Source of the DNA: an uncultured Alphaproteobacteria bacterium
Lineage (GTDB): Bacteria; Pseudomonadota; Alphaproteobacteria; UBA3830
Direction: 5' to 3'
Assembly (NCBI GenBank): GCA_905233775.1
Contig: CAJOEB010000092.1
Coordinates: 1 to 5,134, forward strand
Length of the DNA stretch: 5,134 nt
Below, in pieces: positions 1 to 5,134 of this stretch. The notes beneath the pieces were generated by a model. It did no database searches. It was not told the origin of the DNA and saw only the letters and a list, made by a program, of their open reading frames with translations. Numbering within the stretch: position 1 is the first letter of the stretch; every line of letters starts with the position of its first letter. Position numbers and translations under genes: made by a program.

Positions 1-475
1 CTTCGAACGAGAAACTGAACCTCAACAAAAAGATTTGTTTCATTTTCAGCTGGATTTAGCAAAAGAATGCAATCTGCCGGTTTCTATTCATTCCAGAGAC
101 GCTACCAATGACACGATTGCTGTATTATCAGATTATCGTAATGTGTGTGGAGTGATCCACTGTTTTTCGGGTGAAAAGGAATTCGCACGCAAAGCTCTTG
201 ATCTGGGGTTTTATATATCGATATCTGGTGTTGTAACTTTCAAAAAAGCAAACGAATTACGAGAATCAATAAAATTTATTCCGACAGATCGATTATTGAT
301 AGAAACCGATTCGCCATTTCTTGCACCTGTTCCATTTCGAGGAAAGATTAATGAGCCGGCATTTGTTGTACATGTTGCTGAGAAAATCGCAGAGGTACGT
401 GAAACTACTGTAGAAAGGATTGCACAGGAAACATCTGACAATTTTTTCAGGCTATTTTCTAAGATACAGTTTTAG
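1..475 (+). CDS. TatD-family metal-dependent hydrolase (DNase), 5'-truncated by window edge
   Basis: The frame is open from base 2 and ends at a TAG, giving 157 visible residues of a family usually about 255-265 long. The missing N-terminus would carry the HxH metal motif and the GExGLD segment. Visible family signatures are IHSRDA (His30 of the visible part), VIHCFSG (His53) and LLIETDSPFLAPVPFRGKIN (Asp103). These histidines and the aspartate are the metal ligands of the TatD TIM-barrel fold. The family are cytoplasmic metal-dependent deoxyribonucleases or phosphoesterases. The ETDSP...PVPFRGK block resembles the YcfH branch more than E. coli TatD itself, so no symbol is given. A TTG at 35 is not the real start, because the upstream residues FERETEPQQKD already match the family. 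No clear intrinsic terminator follows. The family call is secure; the physiological substrate is not known from sequence. Confidence 0.95.
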   Translation, partial: FERETEPQQKDLFHFQLDLAKECNLPVSIHSRDATNDTIAVLSDYRNVCGVIHCFSGEKEFARKALDLGFYISISGVVTFKKANELRESIKFIPTDRLLIETDSPFLAPVPFRGKINEPAFVVHVAEKIAEVRETTVERIAQETSDNFFRLFSKIQF

Positions 476-654
476 TTTTTTAGGATATTTTTAGGATATA
501 AATAAATATATATGATACATATGATATTAATGTATATATCTTCTTTAAGATATAGGAGATACAACATTCTTAAAGAACTTTTTACATTTTCTTAATGATT
601 TTTCGATAAAACGATACTGCAATAATAATACAAAAACAATTAAGGATCATTACA
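476..654. other. Intergenic region after the TatD-family gene, no gene seen
   Basis: This is very A/T-rich sequence. It starts with a short tandem repeat (TTTTTAGGATAT then TTTTAGGATATA, about 476-500). It then holds two A/T hairpins: ATACAT/ATGTAT near 515-536, and a perfect 8-base stem at 535-554. A possible promoter is TTTACA (581-586), 18 bases, GATAAA (605-610), which would drive the small frame starting at 655. No tRNA or other RNA gene was recognised. Confidence 0.4.
535..554. repeat. Perfect 8-bp A/T inverted repeat with 4-base loop
   Basis: TATATCTT, loop CTTT, AAGATATA. It lies about 60 bases after the TatD-family stop codon and could act as a transcript 3'-end structure. It is not followed by a T-run on either strand and is nearly all A/T, so it is not called a terminator. 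Confidence 0.35.
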
Positions 655-738
655 ATGAACAATACATCATACAAATCGACATCATACAAACCATTCTCTA
701 ACAGCGGTAACAGCACCAGCACCCACGGGGGGGGGTAG
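655..738 (+). CDS. Short open frame with good RBS, ending in a G9 tract and amber stop
   Basis: ATG at 655 is preceded by AAGGA (642-646) at 8-base spacing, a credible ribosome binding site. The 27 codons read MNNTSYKSTSYKPFSNSG, then a Ser/Thr/Asn stretch ending STH-GGG, where the three glycines are the G9 tract, and then TAG. The composition is low-complexity and there is an internal 12-base direct repeat. No family is recognised. The frame is in phase with the TadE-like gene downstream, separated only by this TAG and a second one at 799. If the tract lost one G, the product would be 46 residues ending at 796. If it gained one, it would be 115 residues ending at the TAG at 999. It may be the broken 5' end of the downstream gene, a phase-variable leader, or chance. 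Confidence 0.25.
   Translation: MNNTSYKSTSYKPFSNSGNSTSTHGGG
664..690 (+). repeat. 12-bp direct repeat, period 15
   Basis: ACATCATACAAA occurs at 664-675 and again at 679-690, separated by TCG. In the 655 frame it encodes the duplicated T-S-Y-K residues. It is a small local duplication inside a low-complexity segment. Confidence 0.8.
727..735 (+). repeat. Homopolymeric G9 tract
   Basis: Nine consecutive G residues in A/T-rich surroundings, placed inside the small frame that begins at 655 and directly before a TAG. Such tracts are known slippage sites in phase-variable genes, and are also a common place for sequencing length errors. Confidence 0.85.
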
Positions 739-770
739 TCCTCTCATTTATCAGGCTTATCAGGACAATT
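734..770 (+). repeat. 37-bp imperfect direct repeat, copy 1
   Basis: Begins GGTAGTCCTCT and ends GGACAATT. It matches copy 2 (797-833) at 32 of 37 positions by eye, with offset 63. It contains short inverted arms GTCCT (738-742) and AGGAC (762-766) and an internal 9-base-period duplication of TTATCAGG (748-755, 757-764). It could be a terminal fragment or relic of a mobile element, but no transposase or target duplication is visible. Confidence 0.75.
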
Positions 771-783
771 TTCCGCGAACAAA

Positions 784-797
784 CTCATTTTCATGAG
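784..797. repeat. Small perfect inverted repeat between the two 37-bp copies
   Basis: CTCAT, loop TTTC, ATGAG. It abuts the start of repeat copy 2. It is a 5-bp stem with no T-run and no known function. Confidence 0.4.
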
Positions 798-833
798 GTA
801 GTCCTCTTATTTATTAGAATTATCGGGACAATT
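797..833 (+). repeat. 37-bp imperfect direct repeat, copy 2
   Basis: Second copy of the unit at 734-770, differing at five positions, four of them transitions. The GTCCT (801-805) and GGGAC (825-829) arms can still pair through one G-U. Like copy 1, its TAG (799-801) falls in phase with the frame running from 655 to 1602. Confidence 0.75.
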
Positions 834-978
834 CTTGAGAATTTTCGCAAAATATTTCGGCATTTTCTACTCCAGCATTTTTTCTCGCGATTTTCTTCTT
901 CCCATTGCAACCAAAAACACACCAAATTACACCACAATTGCCACATATCACATCATAAAGGCAATACGTGTTATCACA

Positions 979-1602
979 ATGGCGGCATCCTTATCGAATA
1001 GTATTCCTGTTTTGGTTATTCTGCTTCTTTTTGCTCGTGACCATTACCGTTTCTACGAGCTGAAAAACAAACTAAAGGCCTCTGCGTATCTCGCTGCGAG
1101 TATGATACAGCAAGTCAGCAATACACGCACAGATAAACAGCTTACATCTTTAGATTTCGCAAGAATAGCTTATGCCAGCTGTCTCAATCTATTCCATACA
1201 AATACCATGTTCAAACCATGGCCGTTAGGGATATACTATGCAGTAAACTTTTGTTGGGTAAAACGCATCGATAATAACAGCTATCAGTTTCAGCAATGTT
1301 GGGGATCTTTGTCAGTAGGAACGTCTCCATCTGAAATGAGCAAGTCATGCGGAACAGTTGTAACAAAAACACATGCACAAATACAGGCGATACATCCAAA
1401 CTTGATCTGTACTAAAGACGGAGAAGAACGTGTATGTATAGAATGTTATTATAGAAAGCCACCGTCCGGATATAATAAAAGCAAACTCGGATTTTTTATA
1501 TTAGAGCCACAACTTAAAAAAAGCTGGGATGTATCAAATAATCTTTTTCTTTATTCTTTAATAATTACCCCCAAACCTGGATTGTTTCCTGGTAAAAATT
1601 GA
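979..1602 (+). CDS. Hypothetical single-span membrane-anchored, Cys-rich protein; TadE-like architecture
   Basis: Unrecognised protein of 207 residues from the ATG chosen here. A hydrophobic segment (about residues 9-19, IPVLVILLLFA) is followed by an amphipathic stretch with basic and aromatic residues (RDHYRFYELKNKLKASAYLAASMIQQ region). This order resembles TadE/TadG pilus-assembly pseudopilins. The remainder (about 50-207) would lie outside the membrane and has seven cysteines (68, 92, 107, 124, 144, 153, 156), suggesting disulphides. The acidic residue that TadE-type leaders usually carry near the start of the membrane helix is not evident. The start is uncertain. The frame stays open back to 802, a TTG lies at 835, and the ATG has only AAAGG about 17 bases upstream. 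No other Tad genes are in the window. It may be a 5'-truncated relic of the frame starting at 655. Whether it is coding is likely but unproven; the function is unknown. Confidence 0.6.
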   Translation: MAASLSNSIPVLVILLLFARDHYRFYELKNKLKASAYLAASMIQQVSNTRTDKQLTSLDFARIAYASCLNLFHTNTMFKPWPLGIYYAVNFCWVKRIDNNSYQFQQCWGSLSVGTSPSEMSKSCGTVVTKTHAQIQAIHPNLICTKDGEERVCIECYYRKPPSGYNKSKLGFFILEPQLKKSWDVSNNLFLYSLIITPKPGLFPGKN

Positions 1603-1847
1603 TATCGATATAGTTCTTGCAAAAGTCTTTTTTGATTGTATTTTTAGCTTCAGAAAATCAAAAACTTCAAAATGCAGTTTTCTAATTTCGCAAAAACTAT
1701 AATGTTTATGGAGAAGAAATAGGGTCAAGAAATAACCATGTGATCATTCAAATATAGTAATGTAATTACAACCATACGAGTTTGCGAAAAATATGCCAAT
1801 CAGGTTGATGTGATGTCTTTTTCTAATTGCAGATACAAATCTTTGAT
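1603..1847. other. Intergenic region between TadE-like gene and rpsA terminator, no gene seen
   Basis: No frame of convincing length or composition was found. It contains the palindrome ATATCGATAT (1602-1611), an A/T inverted repeat TTTTTGATT (1629-1637) / AATCAAAAA (1656-1664), and a 9-base inverted pair TTTCGCAAA (1686-1694) / TTTGCGAAA (1781-1789). None is followed by features that would make it a clear terminator for the 979-1602 gene. Confidence 0.4.
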
Positions 1848-1879
1848 AAAAAAACGCCCTCTCAGTTAAGAGAGAGCGT
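1848..1879 (-). terminator. Rho-independent terminator of rpsA
   Basis: Read on the minus strand: ACGCTCTCTC, loop TTAACT, GAGAGGGCGT, then a run of seven T including the last stem base. The 10-bp stem has one G-U pair. It starts 31 bases after the rpsA stop codon. The plus strand lacks a T-run after the stem, so it acts leftwards only. Confidence 0.93.
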
Positions 1880-1910
1880 ATAACTAAATGGAGGTAAATA
1901 TGAAAAACAA

Positions 1911-3599
1911 TTATTGCTTGTCTTGAGTTTTACCTATAGCTACACCCAAGATATCGCCCAAGCTGGCGCCGCTGTCTGAAGATCCGAATTCTTCCATCGC
2001 TTTTTTCTCTTTCTCAATTTCAAGAGATTTGATGGATAATGAAACCTTCTTTGTGTTTTTGTCGATGCTGAGTATTTTTGCATCAACTTTTTCACCAACA
2101 GCGAATCTGTCGGTCCTGCGATCCTGTCGGTCTTTCGCAAGGTCGGCATTTTTTATGAATCCGAGAGCACCGTTGGATAAGATTACCTCAAGTCCCTCAT
2201 TTCCTTTAATTTCAGAAATGATACATGTGACTACGGCTCCTCTCTTCAATTCAATATCTGCATTTCCATACGGACATTCTGTAAGTTGTTTAATACCGAG
2301 TGATACTCTTTCTCTATCAGGTTCAATTTCAAGCACTTTTACAGTAATTTTATCACCCTTCTGGAACTTTGCAATATCTTCTTCTTTTGGTTTTTCCCAA
2401 GAAATATCATTGAAGTGAACCATACCATCGATATCTTTGGTCATACTTACGAAAATACCAAATTCAGTGATATTTGTGATTTCGCCTTCAAATACATGTC
2501 CAACAGGGAAGTCTTTTTCGATCTTTTCCCAAGGATTTTCTTGTAATTGCTTGATACCAAGTCCCATACGACGTTTAGAAACATCTACATCCAAAACAAC
2601 TACGTCGATTATATCTCCAGGATTGGCCATTTTTGTCGGAGATATATTCTTTTTCCAGCTGATTTCCGAGACATATACAAGACCTTCTACGCCTTCCTTC
2701 AATTCGACGAAAATACCATATTCGGTTACGTTCGTAACTTTTCCGCTTACACGACTTCCAACGGTAAATTCTTTGTCTACACCTTCCCACGGATCCTTTG
2801 TAAGTTGTTTCATGCCAAGAGAAATACGTTTCGTTTCTTTGTTGAATTTTATAACCATAACCTGGACCTTTTGTCCGATCGAAACGACTTCTGAAGGATG
2901 GTTAACTCGTCTCCAAGCGATATCTGCGTTGTGCAACAAACCGTCTATACCGCCAATATCAACGAAAGCTCCGTAAGTCGTGATATTTTTAACGACGCCT
3001 TCAATGATTTTTCCTTCTTCAAGGCTCGCCATAACTTTCTCGCGCTCTTCAGCATTTGCGCCTTCTAAAATTCCTTTACGAGAAACTACGATATTATCAC
3101 GTGCTCTATCCATTTTCAGGATCAAGAACGGCTGAGAAACACCCATAAGCGGCGTAACATCTTTTACCGGACGAACATCAACCTGACTGCCAGGTAAAAA
3201 TGCCGTAGCTCCGTTTAAATCGACCATGAAACCACCTTTTACTCGGCTGAACATGGTTCCCATAACGCTTGTACCTTCTTTAAAGCACTTCTCAAAATCT
3301 TCCCATGCAGCTTCTCTGAGAGCTTTTTCGCGGCTAAGAACTATTTCACCGCTTTTATCTTCGTATCTGTCTATGAAAACATCGATACTATCACCGGCTT
3401 TAAGCTCTAATGTACGTCCACCGACTGTAAATTCACTTGTCGCAATGCGTCCTTCTGACTTAAGTCCAACGTCAATAGTTACGAAATTATCATCGATACT
3501 GACAATCGTTCCTTTTACTACTTTTCCTTCCCATGTAGACGCCTTACATGCTTCTTCAAATAATTCCGCAAAACTTTGTTTGCTATTTTCTTCTGTCAT
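1911..3599 (-). CDS. rpsA: 30S ribosomal protein S1
   Basis: Protein of 562 residues, the usual size for alphaproteobacterial S1. Six S1/OB-fold RNA-binding repeats run in order at about residues 25-91, 109-174, 195-263, 279-349, 366-436 and 451-524. Repeats 3-5 show the canonical pattern G-x-V-x-x-[IV]-T-x-[YF]-G-[AI]-F-V, an acidic loop, then RISLGMKQL-type endings followed by an NPWE/DPWE linker. S1 sits on the small subunit and holds mRNA near the decoding site, mainly for weak Shine-Dalgarno messages. ATG at 3599 is preferred over an in-frame TTG at 3617, because family N-termini and the spacing from the putative promoter fit it better; the TTG would fall at about the transcription start. 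The ribosome binding site is weak (GAAAGAG). It is followed by a strong terminator. The gene upstream is rpmJ, not cmk as in many proteobacteria. Confidence 0.98.
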   Translation of the reverse strand: MTEENSKQSFAELFEEACKASTWEGKVVKGTIVSIDDNFVTIDVGLKSEGRIATSEFTVGGRTLELKAGDSIDVFIDRYEDKSGEIVLSREKALREAAWEDFEKCFKEGTSVMGTMFSRVKGGFMVDLNGATAFLPGSQVDVRPVKDVTPLMGVSQPFLILKMDRARDNIVVSRKGILEGANAEEREKVMASLEEGKIIEGVVKNITTYGAFVDIGGIDGLLHNADIAWRRVNHPSEVVSIGQKVQVMVIKFNKETKRISLGMKQLTKDPWEGVDKEFTVGSRVSGKVTNVTEYGIFVELKEGVEGLVYVSEISWKKNISPTKMANPGDIIDVVVLDVDVSKRRMGLGIKQLQENPWEKIEKDFPVGHVFEGEITNITEFGIFVSMTKDIDGMVHFNDISWEKPKEEDIAKFQKGDKITVKVLEIEPDRERVSLGIKQLTECPYGNADIELKRGAVVTCIISEIKGNEGLEVILSNGALGFIKNADLAKDRQDRRTDRFAVGEKVDAKILSIDKNTKKVSLSIKSLEIEKEKKAMEEFGSSDSGASLGDILGVAIGKTQDKQ

Positions 3600-3622
3600 A
3601 TTCACTCTTTCTTGCAACGAGG

Positions 3623-3652
3623 ATTATAAAAAAACATTCCTCTTGCTGTTAT
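3623..3652 (-). promoter_or_regulatory. Putative rpsA promoter
   Basis: On the minus strand, a perfect -10 TATAAT (3628-3623) lies 18 bases after ATAACA (3652-3647), a 4/6 match to the -35 consensus. Transcription would begin near 3616 and leave a leader of about 17 bases before the ATG at 3599. The spacer is T-rich. This is consensus matching by eye only. Confidence 0.5.
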
Positions 3653-3700
3653 CTAATTAAAAAAATCCAAAACCAATTATAAAAATACTATCTAAATTAC

Positions 3701-3826
3701 CTAACCTTGACGGGCTTTAAATTTAGGATCCGTCTTGTTGATGATATAGACTCTGCCTTTTCTCTTTACAAGACGACAGTTCTTATGCCTGGATCGGATA
3801 GTTTTCAAAGAATTAACTACCTTCAT
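3701..3826 (-). CDS. rpmJ: 50S ribosomal protein L36
   Basis: A 41-residue basic protein, [20 protein letters not shown] then [21 protein letters not shown]. The K-V-x-x-S-L-K start, the [KR]RKGRVY[IV]INK core and the F-K-A-R-Q-G end are the pattern of the 41-residue L36 used by alphaproteobacteria. It is the zinc-free (C-) form: only one cysteine (Cys17) remains and the CxxC...CxxxxH zinc ribbon is absent. L36 binds 23S rRNA late in assembly of the large subunit. The ribosome binding site AAGGAG (3841-3836) sits 9 bases before the ATG and is the best in the window. It lies between the antiporter gene (97 bases upstream) and rpsA (about 100 bases downstream), all on the same strand. A longer plus-strand frame over this interval is its shadow. 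Confidence 0.96.
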   Translation of the reverse strand: MKVVNSLKTIRSRHKNCRLVKRKGRVYIINKTDPKFKARQG

Positions 3827-3835
3827 CGTAACAAT

Positions 3836-3841
3836 CTCCTT
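3836..3841 (-). promoter_or_regulatory. rpmJ Shine-Dalgarno sequence
   Basis: AAGGAG on the minus strand, 9 bases before the ATG at 3826. It fixes the start of this short gene. Confidence 0.85.
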
Positions 3842-3849
3842 TCGGCGCT

Positions 3850-3878
3850 CTTGTACACTGTTTTAAGTGAAAAGTCAA
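3850..3878 (-). promoter_or_regulatory. Putative rpmJ promoter
   Basis: On the minus strand, TTGACT (3878-3873, 5/6 match to -35), a 17-base spacer, then TACAAG (3855-3850, 4/6 match to -10). Transcription would begin near 3843, just before the Shine-Dalgarno sequence, giving a very short leader. This suggests rpmJ is expressed independently of the antiporter gene. Confidence 0.55.
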
Positions 3879-3925
3879 GCTGTTTTGGTATTATTTCGAT
3901 TGTTATACTTTTTTTTGTCGCTGTC

Positions 3926-5134
3926 CTACTTCTTTTTGCAAAGACAATAGAACGGAACACTTACTAAAAACATCACAGTACTAATGAAAATCAGTTTTTC
4001 GCCTGATCCGAATATTGCCGCGAACGTGTATAATATGGAGATGAACCCCACAATCGGCAATAAGATTTTTTCTGTAAATGTTAGCATGTCCTTTTTCGTG
4101 ATAGCTAAATAACAAAACGCAACAGCCGAGTAGAAATACGGCAATAGCATTGCGAGGACTGAAACATCAATTAACAATTCCGTTACACTAACCAAAGATG
4201 GTTGATAAGTGGATAAAAATACGATTGCCATTAGAATGCTGCCAATCCAAACGCCAACAGGAGCACCATTTTTGTTTGATTGCGCAAAATATCGAGGAAA
4301 CAATCCCTCTTTTGCTGCTGCGTATGGTACTTGTCCTTGAATTAATATCCAACCGTTTAAAGATCCGTATATTCCAATGAGACCTGTCACAATCATAAAA
4401 ATGCTTCCCCAATCGCCGAATATTTTTTTTGCGGCATCGACGTAAGGTGCTTTTGATACAATTAATTCAGCTTGCGGGATTATTCCGGAAATCACTACTG
4501 CTCCGCATATGTATACAAATGCTGTTAGCAATACTCCGTTTACAGTCGCAAGCGGAATGGTTTTTGTTGGATTTTTTACATTTGCGACAGGAATTGTTGC
4601 AGATTCTAAGCCGATAAAAGCCCAAAGCAACACCGATGACATAGATCCGAGAGACGAAATCGCATTAGAGGTATTTATTGAGCTAAAATCGAATACTTTT
4701 GAAAAATCTACGAAAAATATTCCGGCAAATGCAACTATAACTAAAGGAGCTATCTTTAATATAACAATGATTACTTCATAAAAAGTAGATTTACTGATAT
4801 CTAAGGTATTTGTAAATGTAAATAATGCAATCATCGCAAGTCCAAATGTTATTGCGAATGCCTGATTTGCGACAAGATCGGGACAAAAGATCGACATATA
4901 CTGTAAACCGCCGACTAACAGCGACACACTGCCGCACCATGCACTGATCCAGTAGCCCCAAGCCATTTGAAATCCGACGAAATCACCGAAAACATGTCGA
5001 GCAAAGGTATACGGACCTCCTGCTTTTGGTATCCACATACTAAGTTTCGAAAAAGCGAGAGCAAGAGCCAATGCGCCTATTGTCGTCAAAATCCATCCGA
5101 TAATCGAGATACTGCCGTATGGTGCTAATATTGC
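3926..5134 (-). CDS. APC-family amino-acid/polyamine antiporter (AdiC/PotE-like), N-terminus beyond window
   Basis: The frame is open to the window edge, giving 402 residues. Comparison with E. coli AdiC from memory suggests about 30 N-terminal residues are missing, including the GSG motif of helix 1. An apparent TTG start at 5089 is internal: the preceding residues (AILAPYGSISIIGWI) align with AdiC helix 1-2. Family marks include PKAGGPYTFAR, LWAFIGLESATIP (Trp171 and Glu177 of the visible part, matching AdiC Trp202 and Glu208), VKNPTKTIPLAT and GSLNGWILIQGQ (Trp262, matching Trp293). About eleven membrane helices are visible, and the protein ends CLCKKK. AdiC-like proteins sit in the inner membrane and exchange an amino acid for its amine or another amino acid. 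Positions matching AdiC Asn101 and Met104 are Ser69 and Leu72, so arginine/agmatine specificity should not be assumed. No clear terminator follows the stop. Family is certain, substrate unknown. Confidence 0.93.
   Translation of the reverse strand, partial: AILAPYGSISIIGWILTTIGALALALAFSKLSMWIPKAGGPYTFARHVFGDFVGFQMAWGYWISAWCGSVSLLVGGLQYMSIFCPDLVANQAFAITFGLAMIALFTFTNTLDISKSTFYEVIIVILKIAPLVIVAFAGIFFVDFSKVFDFSSINTSNAISSLGSMSSVLLWAFIGLESATIPVANVKNPTKTIPLATVNGVLLTAFVYICGAVVISGIIPQAELIVSKAPYVDAAKKIFGDWGSIFMIVTGLIGIYGSLNGWILIQGQVPYAAAKEGLFPRYFAQSNKNGAPVGVWIGSILMAIVFLSTYQPSLVSVTELLIDVSVLAMLLPYFYSAVAFCYLAITKKDMLTFTEKILLPIVGFISILYTFAAIFGSGEKLIFISTVMFLVSVPFYCLCKKK

Noticed and set aside
736..801. TAG recoded as a sense codon
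   Set aside because: TAG ends the TatD-family, rpmJ and antiporter genes in this window, so it works as a normal stop here.
734..833. CRISPR-like repeats
   Set aside because: Only two diverged copies, with a 26-base interval and no further units or cas genes.
835..978. TTG at 835 as start of the TadE-like gene
   Set aside because: Upstream signal is weak and the first 48 residues show no family features; it remains possible, so the ATG at 979 is only preferred.
3615..3617. TTG as start of rpsA, six codons upstream of the ATG
   Set aside because: It has no ribosome binding site and would fall at about the predicted transcription start; the ATG at 3599 gives a normal S1 N-terminus.
2029..3660. 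Several plus-strand open frames of 115-179 codons
   Set aside because: They lie antisense to rpsA, whose six S1 domains are unmistakable; their translations are Ser/Phe/Thr-rich with no family features.
3707..3967. An 86-codon plus-strand frame with a hydrophobic C-terminal stretch
   Set aside because: It overlaps rpmJ and the antiporter end antisense; the minus-strand L36 match with its Shine-Dalgarno and promoter explains the interval.
5087..5089. TTG as start of the antiporter gene
   Set aside because: The frame continues to the window edge with residues that align to AdiC helix 1-2, so the gene is simply cut off.

Overview
The window is AT-rich bacterial DNA that looks alphaproteobacterial. 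The 562-residue six-domain ribosomal protein S1 and the 41-residue cysteine-poor L36 are both of the alphaproteobacterial kind. The low GC content, loose spacing and an AdiC-like amino-acid antiporter would suit a host-associated lineage such as Rickettsiales or Holosporales. That placement is inference; no rRNA gene is present to settle it.

Layout. Bases 1-475 (+) hold the C-terminal 60 % or so of a TatD-family metal-dependent hydrolase whose start lies before the window. Bases 476-978 hold no secure gene. They contain A/T hairpins, a 27-codon open frame with a good ribosome binding site that runs into a G9 tract and an amber stop, and two copies of a 37-base imperfect repeat 63 bases apart, each beginning GGTAG. 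Bases 979-1602 (+) encode an unrecognised, cysteine-rich protein with one N-terminal membrane segment, resembling a TadE-type pseudopilin or pilus-assembly protein in layout only. Bases 1603-1847 are non-coding as far as can be seen, and 1848-1879 are a strong intrinsic terminator serving the gene to its right.

The rest is a minus-strand row transcribed leftwards: an AdiC/PotE-like amino-acid/polyamine antiporter (stop at 3926, N-terminus beyond the window), rpmJ (L36, 3701-3826) and rpsA (S1, 1911-3599). Each of the two ribosomal protein genes has a recognisable promoter of its own, and rpmJ has a textbook Shine-Dalgarno sequence. The three are therefore probably neighbours rather than one tight operon.

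The ribosomal, antiporter and TatD genes are ordinary housekeeping or transport genes. The least ordinary part is 655-1602, where the short leader frame, the G9 tract, the two repeats with in-phase TAG codons and the TadE-like gene all lie in one reading frame. It could be a decayed or repeat-disrupted gene, or a gene switched by tract length. Nothing here amounts to a convincing new biological system.
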